DNA of 37,532 nucleotides from Candidatus Methylobacter favarea. Lineage in GTDB: Bacteria; Pseudomonadota; Gammaproteobacteria; Methylococcales; Methylomonadaceae. Location of the stretch: NCBI RefSeq assembly GCF_902806695.1, contig NZ_CADCXN010000068.1:1-37532 (forward strand), read 5' to 3'. The notes beneath the pieces are model-generated. The model ran no database searches and was not told the origin of the DNA. It saw only the letters and a list, made by a program, of their open reading frames with translations. This document shows positions 28,062 to 36,360 of the stretch, piece after piece. The translations under genes and the position numbers were made by a program. The stretch's first letter is position 1, and every line of letters begins with the position of its first letter.

Positions 28062-28238
28062 GTGAAGCAACTGTCAGAGTTTCAACATAATTTAAACAGT
28101 TTAGCTAACACTTTATTTATTGGGCCTTATAATCAAGATTCGAGTAATTATCATACTATTGCACATCCTCACCTTTTCAAAGAAATATGCGAGAATAGCT
28201 GGATTATAGAAAAATATGGGGCAAATGCTTTGATTTAA
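28062..28238 (+). pseudogene. Short unrecognised plus-strand coding fragment
   Basis: A 58-codon open frame, GTG to TAA, reads as plausible protein: LSEFQHNLNSLANTLFIGPY, then HPHLFKEICENSWIIEKYG. It is opposite in direction to the surrounding cluster. It ends 3 bp before the 1154-bp repeat copy 1. No ATG start or family is apparent. It could be the tail of a gene truncated when the repeat was inserted, or a chance frame. The rest of the 27771-28241 gap shows no other gene. Confidence 0.3.
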
Positions 28239-28241
28239 AAT

Positions 28242-29366
28242 TTATTTTTGTTCAAGCAATAGTCCGTTAAATAATTTTTCCCACATTCCAGCAATTCTTG
28301 CCATCGAAAATCTTTCTCTCACCTCCACTGCCCGTTCGGCGAAATGCTGCCTTGTTAAGGCATCACTCATCAAACGATCTAAAGCTGTGGTTAATTCAGC
28401 GATATTACCCGGCGGCACTAACAGGCCATCCAGTTCCTGGCGGATGATGTCGCGCGGACCAGTATCACAATCAAAGCTCACCGCTGCAAGACCATGCGCC
28501 ATAGCCTCAACCAAGGTATTGGGAAACCCTTCAAAACGAGAGCTCATCACATAAAGATCAGCACTTTCATACCATTCCCCTACATTGCCCGCCCGGCCTG
28601 GGAGAAAAATACGCTGATCTAGCCCTGACGCTCTCACTTGTCCCTCTAGCGTTGTGCGCAATGACCCTTCGCCGAGTATTACCAGATCCCAGTCCGAATG
28701 TTTATCGGCCAGCGTGGAAAACGCCTCAATCAGCCAATCGAATCCTTTTTGCGCTTCCAAGCGCCCCACTGCCAGCAATAATTGCCTCTCGGATCGGCAT
28801 AGAGCATTGGGATTCATTCGCGGCTCCTGCCTTGGCAAAGGCCAAGTAACAGCATTGGGAATTACCGTAACCTGTTGGGCATTAGTATGGGTTTTAATCC
28901 AATCTTTACCCTCACGGGACAGCGCTGTCACAGCATTTAAAAGGCCATAAGTGTGACTGCGCAGAGTTTCCCATAAATAACCCAACGGCATTTGCGGGGG
29001 GTGGTTACGTTCTGCGCCTACGGTTCTCAGCATGGGCAATCTCCAAGCCGCCAGAGCCAATAGTACATCAGCTGTAGTCATCATCCCCAGAGCAATATCA
29101 GGTTGAAGCTGCCGCAACACTCGCCGTAGAGCAAGCACACGACGTACATTCCTCAATAATCCAGCCAGGGCATTGGCGCTTTCTCCTGCCAAGTCCAGAG
29201 CAATGCGCTTGACGGCAGGATGCAAATCATAGAAATCCAGGCGTTGCTGGGCTAGCGTAACAATAGTAATGTCCCATTCCTTAGCGGCCCAGTAGTTGGC
29301 AAGATTGGCGGAAACGCGCTCGGCGCCGCCTCCGGCCATGGAGGAGATGAAGATCAGTAGCCGCAT
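28242..29366 (-). CDS. GT4 glycosyltransferase, copy 1 of an identical pair
   Basis: This is a family GT4 transferase (374 aa from the ATG at 29366; a GTG at 29390 is also in frame). It starts MRLLIFISSMAGGGAERVSA, with the G-G-A-E-R signature. The donor domain shows LLAVGRLEAQKGFDWLIEAF, LVILGEGSLR and the E-x7-E motif in SSRFEGFPNTLVEAMAHGLA. FDCDTGPRDII and DGLLVP follow, a style seen in GalNAc/hexose transferases such as PglJ and PglH. The start is placed at the ATG because it matches the family N-terminus and lies inside the repeat. The same protein is encoded at 33182-34306. Two identical copies could raise dosage or be a recent duplication. Confidence 0.9.
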   Translation of the reverse strand: MRLLIFISSMAGGGAERVSANLANYWAAKEWDITIVTLAQQRLDFYDLHPAVKRIALDLAGESANALAGLLRNVRRVLALRRVLRQLQPDIALGMMTTADVLLALAAWRLPMLRTVGAERNHPPQMPLGYLWETLRSHTYGLLNAVTALSREGKDWIKTHTNAQQVTVIPNAVTWPLPRQEPRMNPNALCRSERQLLLAVGRLEAQKGFDWLIEAFSTLADKHSDWDLVILGEGSLRTTLEGQVRASGLDQRIFLPGRAGNVGEWYESADLYVMSSRFEGFPNTLVEAMAHGLAAVSFDCDTGPRDIIRQELDGLLVPPGNIAELTTALDRLMSDALTRQHFAERAVEVRERFSMARIAGMWEKLFNGLLLEQK

Positions 29367-29395
29367 TCTGAATTTATCTTGGGGTTTCACGCTGT
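28242..29395 (-). repeat. 1154-bp direct repeat, copy 1
   Basis: This segment appears identical to 33182-34335; I found no mismatch on line-by-line comparison. It contains one complete glycosyltransferase gene plus 29 bp before its ATG. Identity stops at 28241/33181 on one side and at 29396/34336 on the other. The repeat is visibly more GC-rich than the AT-rich genes around it. Confidence 0.95.
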
Positions 29396-29602
29396 TTAAA
29401 TCCCTGCCAGTAAACTAATAAAGCTGAACAAATGAAACCTGTCGCTATCGTAACTCATTGATATATATTGACAATACGCTACCTCTTTAAACATCGGTAG
29501 AAAATGTTGCTTCATTGGTTTGCCAGGATGATAGCAGTTGGGTGGGAAATAGAGTTTCACTGTTAATAGCAATTTGCATTACGCACTGCTTTTCACATAG
29601 AG

Positions 29603-31051
29603 CTATCCCTTTAATATTCCAGTCATTTCTTTTCGCATTTTTGGGAATAGATATAACAATCCGAAGTATATTGCCATACATATTATTAGTGATACAAAAC
29701 TCCAAATCATACCTTCCTTCAGCTGCCGCAAATGGAACCCGATAATTCCCATAGCTGTCGCTGAAATGGCTGTAGGAAATACATTGCCTAGGGTTTTAAA
29801 TATTGGAAATCCCATTGCGAATTTCATTAAAATAAAATCTACTAAAACACTTTGCATTCGTATCCACGAGCGAGCGTAGACGAGCGTCCAAAATCCATAT
29901 TTAGAACTGATTATACAAACGGGCACTAAAACAACTAAATGTAATACTTGGGCCAAGAATGATAATTTAGGTTTACCTTTAGCTCTATAAACCTCGCTAC
30001 AAAGATAGCCAAAAATTATTGTTATGGCGCTAGTTAAAGCCCAAATGCCTATTACATCACTCGCTTCACTCCACTGATTTCCCAGTAGTATCTGAGTGGC
30101 CAAATCACTATAGAGGTATACGCCTATACCCAGAGGAAATACAAAAATTGAAATAAGTCTTTGTATTTTAAAATACATTAAATTAAATTGTTTAGAATCA
30201 TTTTGCAAACGCGACAGAGCTGAAAAAAGAACCGGCAAAGTGGAAGCAGTAATCAAAGCCATAAGCGAGTTAACCATTGATGTCGATGTTTTATACAATC
30301 CTAAATAATACTCATTTAAAGCACTCCCAATAATAAACGCATCAATCCATACGGTAAACCAAATTGAGATAGCCTCAATTAACGACCATATACTAAATGA
30401 CAGCATCTCTTTTAATATTCCTACATTGTAAAACCATTTAGGCTTCCACCTGGATTTAATTGTCAATATAGTCGCATTTGAGAATTGCCCGCAAATCAAA
30501 CCGATAATTAATGCCCAATAGCTAAAGCCGTAGAGGGCAAGCGGTATCGTTACGAAAAACGGTATTAAAATTGTTGTCACCCTAACCAAGAAAAGAGTTT
30601 TAAAGTCAAATTCTCTTCTGTAGAGTGCCATCTGTATACTGGAAAATGATGTTAATGGTAATTGGATGCAGGCGATTGTGATTACCTCACCTAATCCTTT
30701 ATTCCCTACCAGGGTAGCAAGTGGCTCACAAAATATTGCTATGATTGCCCAAAGAAAAAACGCTATTCCCAAGTTTGTCCAGAATGCTACATTAGTATTT
30801 TTATACTTTTCATCCTCATCTTTAAATTCATGCTGCACCAAGTATTTCTGAAAACCCGCATCTGTAAACATTTCTGCAAAGCTTACAATCATGGTTACGG
30901 TAGCCACTACCCCAAAAGCCTCAGGTGCCAGAATTCTGGCCAAAACCATAGAAGTTACAGGAGTGACAATTTTTGCAGCTGCTTGGGTTATAGCCGACCA
31001 TTTTGCCGCGCTCGCTACCTGGACTTGAAAATTATTATTTATAGCATTCAT
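29603..31051 (-). CDS. wzx: Lipid-linked repeat-unit flippase Wzx
   Basis: This polytopic membrane protein (482 aa, about 12-14 hydrophobic segments) belongs to the WzxC-like branch of the polysaccharide transporter family. Its N-terminus, AAKWSAITQAAAKIVTPVTS and then VLARILAPEAFGVVATVTM, is typical. So are FTDAGFQKYLVQH and the GLYKTSTSMVNSL region. It flips undecaprenyl-diphosphate-linked oligosaccharide across the inner membrane. It lies inside the cassette bracketed by the two identical glycosyltransferase copies. It is followed by 207 bp with no clear gene before copy 1. Confidence 0.92.
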   Translation of the reverse strand: MNAINNNFQVQVASAAKWSAITQAAAKIVTPVTSMVLARILAPEAFGVVATVTMIVSFAEMFTDAGFQKYLVQHEFKDEDEKYKNTNVAFWTNLGIAFFLWAIIAIFCEPLATLVGNKGLGEVITIACIQLPLTSFSSIQMALYRREFDFKTLFLVRVTTILIPFFVTIPLALYGFSYWALIIGLICGQFSNATILTIKSRWKPKWFYNVGILKEMLSFSIWSLIEAISIWFTVWIDAFIIGSALNEYYLGLYKTSTSMVNSLMALITASTLPVLFSALSRLQNDSKQFNLMYFKIQRLISIFVFPLGIGVYLYSDLATQILLGNQWSEASDVIGIWALTSAITIIFGYLCSEVYRAKGKPKLSFLAQVLHLVVLVPVCIISSKYGFWTLVYARSWIRMQSVLVDFILMKFAMGFPIFKTLGNVFPTAISATAMGIIGFHLRQLKEGMIWSFVSLIICMAIYFGLLYLFPKMRKEMTGILKG

Positions 31052-31077
31052 CTCTCACCTTGTAATCCAGCTAATAC

Positions 31078-32169
31078 TCATTCTCTATGGGCTTCGCATT
31101 GAATATAGTTCTGTATTGCAAGTAATTGCCTTTTGTTGTATTTGCGTTTTGCTAGCATTCCGTTAAATAACTGCCTATCTATCCTCGATAACCACTTTCC
31201 AAATGCAGCAAATTGGCTTATATATAACAAATAATTATTTGCTGCAAATTGTCGATACTGTTGCTCAACAAATCCCGATTTCAAAATTTCGCATGAACGC
31301 TGATGGAATGCTAGCAGTAAATCTTCAGCTGTTTTGCCATCAGCTAGACGAACACTGTTTATTGCTTTGACTATGGGAATATAGTCTAACTGAAGCTTGT
31401 CACTAATGTTTACCTTTATTAACAGACTTGTCTGCCAAAACTCACTATCAGAATCGTCAAACAAGAAATTCCCTTGGCCATAAACAAGTGTTGAACTGTT
31501 ATACTTTTCATAGCATCCTATACAATGGCTATGTTGACATACAACCAAATCCGCTCCCTTTTGTGCCATCTTTCTGCAGACCTTCTGGAGATAAGGTGAT
31601 GGATAGCGATAATGCTCTTTACCTCCATGATATAGAACAATAACATAATCACATTCTGCCTTTAAGGTAACGATATGGTCTAAGCTTTCCAAAGGATCAA
31701 ACGGGTTTGCACCTGGAGTATTTTCAGTTGCTATAGTGAACTCATTCTCAGCACAAGCATATACGCCAATCTTCAAGTTATCTTTTATAAAAATATAATG
31801 CTTGTTAGCTTCATTTAAATTATTACCAGCACCGATAAACGAAATCCCATTATTATTCAATATATCCTCGGTTGACTTTAGCCCTTGGATTCCTTGATCG
31901 AGAATGTGATTATTTGCCAAAGTAAACAAAGTTGGATTAAGCGCCTTTATCCCTTTCATTGTGCTGGTTGGAGCAATAAGATTTGGCCCACACTTGGCAA
32001 TAGGATCTTTCTTATCAGTGATTGGTACTTCTAAATTTAAAATTTGCATATCAGCTGCATCCCATAGAGAAAGCAGTTCCCCACCAAACAGTATATTGAT
32101 ATCCCCATTGCTGAACAAATCAATATTTGATTGTGTAGGTACTAAGTCACCACCGATAATTAATTGCAC
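31078..32169 (-). CDS. CapA-family metallophosphatase-like protein
   Basis: This protein belongs to the CapA (poly-gamma-glutamate capsule) family with a calcineurin-like fold. Motifs in order are GGDLVP at residues 6-11, LNLEVPI, LANNHILDQG, VLYHGGKEHYRYPS, VCQHSHCIGCYE and VYGQGNFLFD, giving the Asp/Asn/His metal ligands of the fold. Unlike CapA of Bacillus, no N-terminal membrane anchor or signal peptide is present, so it is probably cytosolic. Such proteins occur in some glycan clusters, where their function is unclear. The gene lies 26 bp before wzx and 54 bp after the ATP-grasp gene, so the three are likely co-transcribed. Confidence 0.87.
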   Translation of the reverse strand: MQLIIGGDLVPTQSNIDLFSNGDINILFGGELLSLWDAADMQILNLEVPITDKKDPIAKCGPNLIAPTSTMKGIKALNPTLFTLANNHILDQGIQGLKSTEDILNNNGISFIGAGNNLNEANKHYIFIKDNLKIGVYACAENEFTIATENTPGANPFDPLESLDHIVTLKAECDYVIVLYHGGKEHYRYPSPYLQKVCRKMAQKGADLVVCQHSHCIGCYEKYNSSTLVYGQGNFLFDDSDSEFWQTSLLIKVNISDKLQLDYIPIVKAINSVRLADGKTAEDLLLAFHQRSCEILKSGFVEQQYRQFAANNYLLYISQFAAFGKWLSRIDRQLFNGMLAKRKYNKRQLLAIQNYIQCEAHRE

Positions 32170-32223
32170 TTCTTAATTTCTCCTCTCATTAGTTGGAATT
32201 CGCTTTAATAATGCGTATCATCA

Positions 32224-33135
32224 TTATTTCTCAGGCAACGTCAATAATGTACCCAGAATATCATCATATTTCTCAGGGGAAAACTTATCCATACCACAAG
32301 CAGGATAAAACGTCATTTCACCAAAATATATCCTCTTATTAAAATTATAAAAATCTACCCTTACAAAAGGCATACCCTTAGTCAATATCTGCGCATAGCC
32401 GCACATTTCTTCAAAACCTTCCGGCTTATCAACCGCGCCAAAAAACCTTGGATAAGTCATTTCAACAGGTAATAAATTCCAATTTAAATCATAAAGGTTA
32501 TTTTTACGCTGCCCATAACGATCAAAATGGACTTCGACAAAATGAGGCTGTCCATTAAAACAATAAAATTTATAATCCATGGGGACCTTCCCTTCATCAT
32601 CCAAAAACTCTTCACAAATAATTCTGGGAACAATGTTTTTATACGGAAACTCTCTTCCATAATAATAATGATTATTAGCCATATATATCTTCAATAATGC
32701 AAAGGAATATCCCCAATCAACATCTTTTTTATTCTTGCAAAGAATATTTTGTCCACTTCCATGAGTAATTTTTAATACAAATGACTCTGGAAGATTATGC
32801 AAATCAATATCTTCCAATCGGTCATAAACACCATATAATCTGGTCAAAATATGATCGCCAATGCGATCTTTCACATATTCGCGAACTTTATATTTGTCAG
32901 CGCATATCGTTGCTATTTCGTCTCTCCAATTAAGTTTAAGCCATTGTAACTTTTCATTAAAACCCACAGGATTAATTAAATTTAATTCTTTGCCAAGCTC
33001 TCTTTTATATTGCCATCTCACATACAAATCATCCGGAATAAAAATAGCCATTAAACGCAAAAATTTTAATTCTAAGGACATACGAAACAAATAAAACATC
33101 TGATAGTTTTTGCTCTTTTTTAATCGATTTAACAT
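32224..33135 (-). CDS. TupA-like ATP-grasp protein
   Basis: This is a member of the TupA-like ATP-grasp family, named after teichuronopeptide synthesis in alkaliphilic Bacillus. Typical segments are NPVGFNEKLQWLKLNWRD and ADKYKVREYV, the ATP-binding FVLKITHGSGQNILCK, and MDYKFYCFNGQPHFVEVHFD. The metal-binding end shows VRVDFYNFNKRIYFGEMTF, with the Asp and Glu expected to bind Mg. ATP-grasp enzymes join a carboxylate to an amine or thiol through an acyl phosphate. A role in attaching amino acids to a glycan is therefore inferred, not shown. Length (303 aa) is usual. It sits 46 bp after glycosyltransferase copy 2 and before the CapA-like gene. Confidence 0.87.
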   Translation of the reverse strand: MLNRLKKSKNYQMFYLFRMSLELKFLRLMAIFIPDDLYVRWQYKRELGKELNLINPVGFNEKLQWLKLNWRDEIATICADKYKVREYVKDRIGDHILTRLYGVYDRLEDIDLHNLPESFVLKITHGSGQNILCKNKKDVDWGYSFALLKIYMANNHYYYGREFPYKNIVPRIICEEFLDDEGKVPMDYKFYCFNGQPHFVEVHFDRYGQRKNNLYDLNWNLLPVEMTYPRFFGAVDKPEGFEEMCGYAQILTKGMPFVRVDFYNFNKRIYFGEMTFYPACGMDKFSPEKYDDILGTLLTLPEK

Positions 33136-33181
33136 ATAAAAACCTGATAAGTTTCTGATGAAGCTTTTACTAAATTTCTAC

Positions 33182-34306
33182 TTATTTTTGTTCAAGCAAT
33201 AGTCCGTTAAATAATTTTTCCCACATTCCAGCAATTCTTGCCATCGAAAATCTTTCTCTCACCTCCACTGCCCGTTCGGCGAAATGCTGCCTTGTTAAGG
33301 CATCACTCATCAAACGATCTAAAGCTGTGGTTAATTCAGCGATATTACCCGGCGGCACTAACAGGCCATCCAGTTCCTGGCGGATGATGTCGCGCGGACC
33401 AGTATCACAATCAAAGCTCACCGCTGCAAGACCATGCGCCATAGCCTCAACCAAGGTATTGGGAAACCCTTCAAAACGAGAGCTCATCACATAAAGATCA
33501 GCACTTTCATACCATTCCCCTACATTGCCCGCCCGGCCTGGGAGAAAAATACGCTGATCTAGCCCTGACGCTCTCACTTGTCCCTCTAGCGTTGTGCGCA
33601 ATGACCCTTCGCCGAGTATTACCAGATCCCAGTCCGAATGTTTATCGGCCAGCGTGGAAAACGCCTCAATCAGCCAATCGAATCCTTTTTGCGCTTCCAA
33701 GCGCCCCACTGCCAGCAATAATTGCCTCTCGGATCGGCATAGAGCATTGGGATTCATTCGCGGCTCCTGCCTTGGCAAAGGCCAAGTAACAGCATTGGGA
33801 ATTACCGTAACCTGTTGGGCATTAGTATGGGTTTTAATCCAATCTTTACCCTCACGGGACAGCGCTGTCACAGCATTTAAAAGGCCATAAGTGTGACTGC
33901 GCAGAGTTTCCCATAAATAACCCAACGGCATTTGCGGGGGGTGGTTACGTTCTGCGCCTACGGTTCTCAGCATGGGCAATCTCCAAGCCGCCAGAGCCAA
34001 TAGTACATCAGCTGTAGTCATCATCCCCAGAGCAATATCAGGTTGAAGCTGCCGCAACACTCGCCGTAGAGCAAGCACACGACGTACATTCCTCAATAAT
34101 CCAGCCAGGGCATTGGCGCTTTCTCCTGCCAAGTCCAGAGCAATGCGCTTGACGGCAGGATGCAAATCATAGAAATCCAGGCGTTGCTGGGCTAGCGTAA
34201 CAATAGTAATGTCCCATTCCTTAGCGGCCCAGTAGTTGGCAAGATTGGCGGAAACGCGCTCGGCGCCGCCTCCGGCCATGGAGGAGATGAAGATCAGTAG
34301 CCGCAT
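33182..34306 (-). CDS. GT4 glycosyltransferase, copy 2 of an identical pair
   Basis: The protein is identical to that of 28242-29366, with the same ATG (here 34306), the same GGGAERVS signature and the same E-x7-E motif. In this copy the open frame extends upstream to 34399. The extra 31 residues come from unique DNA outside the repeat, are not shared by copy 1, and so are unlikely to be part of the protein. Downstream, 46 bp separate it from the TupA-like gene. Because the repeat carries only 29 bp of leader, each copy must rely on local transcription from its own side. Confidence 0.9.
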   Translation of the reverse strand: MRLLIFISSMAGGGAERVSANLANYWAAKEWDITIVTLAQQRLDFYDLHPAVKRIALDLAGESANALAGLLRNVRRVLALRRVLRQLQPDIALGMMTTADVLLALAAWRLPMLRTVGAERNHPPQMPLGYLWETLRSHTYGLLNAVTALSREGKDWIKTHTNAQQVTVIPNAVTWPLPRQEPRMNPNALCRSERQLLLAVGRLEAQKGFDWLIEAFSTLADKHSDWDLVILGEGSLRTTLEGQVRASGLDQRIFLPGRAGNVGEWYESADLYVMSSRFEGFPNTLVEAMAHGLAAVSFDCDTGPRDIIRQELDGLLVPPGNIAELTTALDRLMSDALTRQHFAERAVEVRERFSMARIAGMWEKLFNGLLLEQK

Positions 34307-34335
34307 TCTGAATTTATCTTGGGGTTTCACGCTGT
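33182..34335 (-). repeat. 1154-bp direct repeat, copy 2
   Basis: Second copy of the 28242-29395 segment, in the same orientation and exactly 4940 bp away. The two copies bracket 3786 bp containing wzx, the CapA-like gene and the TupA-like gene. No inverted repeats or transposase lie at the borders. Confidence 0.95.
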
Positions 34336-34389
34336 ATAAGGTGATATAAAGATAGAAATATTTATAGTCAACACTAAAAGTCCCGACCA

Positions 34390-34611
34390 TCATGGGCATA
34401 GCAGCATTCGCAGACCAAACCAGAATATGAGAGCCAAATCACCCCCCAATACCACAGCAAAAGCAAAAATCTCCGCTCTAAAACCCGGCAATTCGGCTGA
34501 GGAAATATTTCGAATACCCACCACGAGTAGCTTCAGTACAATATTAAAAATGCTAGCACAAATACTGAGGGGCCAACTTATAAATTGAAAATGAAAACCT
34601 AGGCATTCGCT
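34390..34611 (-). pseudogene. Hydrophobic C-terminal fragment of an unknown membrane protein
   Basis: A 73-residue open frame without an early ATG reads WPLSICASIFNIVLKLLVVG and then FRAEIFAFAVVLGGDLALIF, followed by WFGLRMLLCP and a stop at 34390-34392. It contains two likely membrane segments. It looks like the end of a truncated membrane protein gene lying between the WecA-like gene and glycosyltransferase copy 2. I do not recognise the family. The remaining bases of the 34336-34758 gap show no gene. Confidence 0.35.
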
Positions 34612-34758
34612 TCATGGATGACTCCATTTTGATAGGCAACTATCCTCTTCTTGACAGCACTGGCAACTTTGCAACAAAAGCAAATAGTTGAGTGGGAAGA
34701 ATTTCTCCTATTTTCTGTAAAGAAAACTCATCAATTAACATCTTTTGATTTTTTTCCG

Positions 34759-36018
34759 TCAAAAGAATATTTTTTCCTTATTTTTAGGCTCTTCGTGTTT
34801 CTTACTTTCGGGTAGAAAGCATTGCTTTAATAAAAATGCCAGGAAAAACCCATTACCCTTATATATTTTTTCAAGTTGTTGCTGGGTAGGTATGTACCTC
34901 CTCTCAATTTTAGATCTCATATCAACTTCTTTTCTTTGAATTTTGACTCGTCTATCAAATATTTTTGTGGTACGAAGATAGCGAGATATTTTCATTATCT
35001 TCCAGGCGTAATTCATTAGCCAATAATATCCGCCAAATAAAAATATAAAGGCCAAAAATAATATTCGTTCAGGAATGTCAAAATAAATGCTTCCTACTAT
35101 ACCAGAACAGGATATAACAAGTGAAAAAATAAACAGTATACTTAGAGTTTGATTGATGCTGTAACCGGCTACCTGAAAAATATGATGTAAATGCTCTCGA
35201 TCCGGATTGAATGGTGATACTCTTTTTCTAATACGGCGCAACATGATGCAAACAGAGTCGATCAATGGAAGCGCTGTAACCCACAATACTGTTGTCGGCG
35301 TGATCAGGTTTTTTTCGCCTTGCGATGCATCGATTAACACCCAGCAAACGGTGAAGCCAAACAAAGTACTTCCGGTATCACCCAAAAATATTTTAGCACT
35401 CGATCTTCCAAAAATACGTAAATTGAATAATAAGAAAGCCAATATCGAAGCAATAAAAATAATGCAAAAATTAAAAATCATCCAATCCTGAAAGATCAAG
35501 GATACAACCGCAATTGAGGCAATGGAGATTAAGGTTAAGCCGCCTGCCAAGCCATCGATTCCATCAATCATATTGAAAGCGTTAATGCCACCGACAACAG
35601 CAAATATAGTAAAGATAGTAGCATAGTTGCCAAGGTGAACATTACCCAAGCCTAACAAATCGCCTAAGTCGATTATTTTTATGTGCGCAAATTCTATCAT
35701 AATAAATGCGGCTGCAATTTCAGTAACTAATCTGATTTTGACGTCAAGGCCTTTGTAATCATCAATAAGACCCACGCAAACCAATAACGTGGCTGCAGCG
35801 ATAAAAGCTGCTTGATGAGGGAAGAAATTGGTATTAATAAAGAATGTTACCAGGAGTGCAAAATAAATTGCTATACCGCCTACAAGAGGAGTGTGCTTTT
35901 GATGTTGCTTTCTGTGGGTGGGTTTATCAGTAAAACCTATTTTTAAGGCGCAAGGATACAAAGTTACTATAAAAAAAACTGTCGCTAGCAGCGGCATAAA
36001 AAAGAAATTTAGAAACAT
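34759..36018 (-). CDS. WecA/MraY-family undecaprenyl-phosphate sugar transferase
   Basis: This polytopic phospho-glycosyltransferase transfers a sugar-1-phosphate, often GlcNAc, to undecaprenyl phosphate. It has about ten or eleven membrane helices in residues 1-345. The family motifs are the Asp pair in VGLIDDYKGLD, the NAFNMIDGIDGLAGG loop, KIFLGDTGSTLFGF, and the DREHLHHIF histidine loop. At 419 aa it is longer than E. coli WecA because of a basic cytoplasmic tail of about 70 residues. It is the first gene of the minus-strand cluster. The window also encodes a second initiating transferase at 19692-20372. Confidence 0.92.
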   Translation of the reverse strand: MFLNFFFMPLLATVFFIVTLYPCALKIGFTDKPTHRKQHQKHTPLVGGIAIYFALLVTFFINTNFFPHQAAFIAAATLLVCVGLIDDYKGLDVKIRLVTEIAAAFIMIEFAHIKIIDLGDLLGLGNVHLGNYATIFTIFAVVGGINAFNMIDGIDGLAGGLTLISIASIAVVSLIFQDWMIFNFCIIFIASILAFLLFNLRIFGRSSAKIFLGDTGSTLFGFTVCWVLIDASQGEKNLITPTTVLWVTALPLIDSVCIMLRRIRKRVSPFNPDREHLHHIFQVAGYSINQTLSILFIFSLVISCSGIVGSIYFDIPERILFLAFIFLFGGYYWLMNYAWKIMKISRYLRTTKIFDRRVKIQRKEVDMRSKIERRYIPTQQQLEKIYKGNGFFLAFLLKQCFLPESKKHEEPKNKEKIFF

Positions 36019-36360
36019 AAAGGCTATTTTTTGATTAGTTAAAAAAACGCGTGATTTTACTGGCAGGCTTCAAGAATTTCACTGTAGCAAATTTTGCTAA
36101 ATATAGCCAAAATTATTTTAATTAATACTAAATTAATTTTACTTCTCCCGTCAATCTTGCCATTTCTTTATGGGCGGATAAAGTCCTGTGGGTCTGAACG
36201 GTTTTTTCAAATCGCAAGAATATAGTCTGTTAAGGTTTACTTTTATAGATTTAGCTCTGAAGCTGAAAATGTAATATTTTATTATATTCGAGAAGAATAG
36301 AAAAAGAAGACTCAAGATATCAAACTCTGGAGCAACTTCCTACAACACAAAAGTGAGGAA
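36019..36360. other. Upstream region of the polysaccharide cluster
   Basis: A very AT-rich stretch of about 340 bases that should hold the promoter of the minus-strand cluster. It contains a small palindrome, AGCAAATTTTGCT (about 36084-36098), that could be an operator. On the minus strand a TTGGCT / TACAGT pair with 18-bp spacing is a weak promoter candidate. No gene is visible. Confidence 0.35.

Noticed and set aside
34307-34399. N-terminal extension of glycosyltransferase copy 2
   Set aside because: The extra residues come from unique DNA outside the repeat and are absent from copy 1; the common ATG fits the family start.
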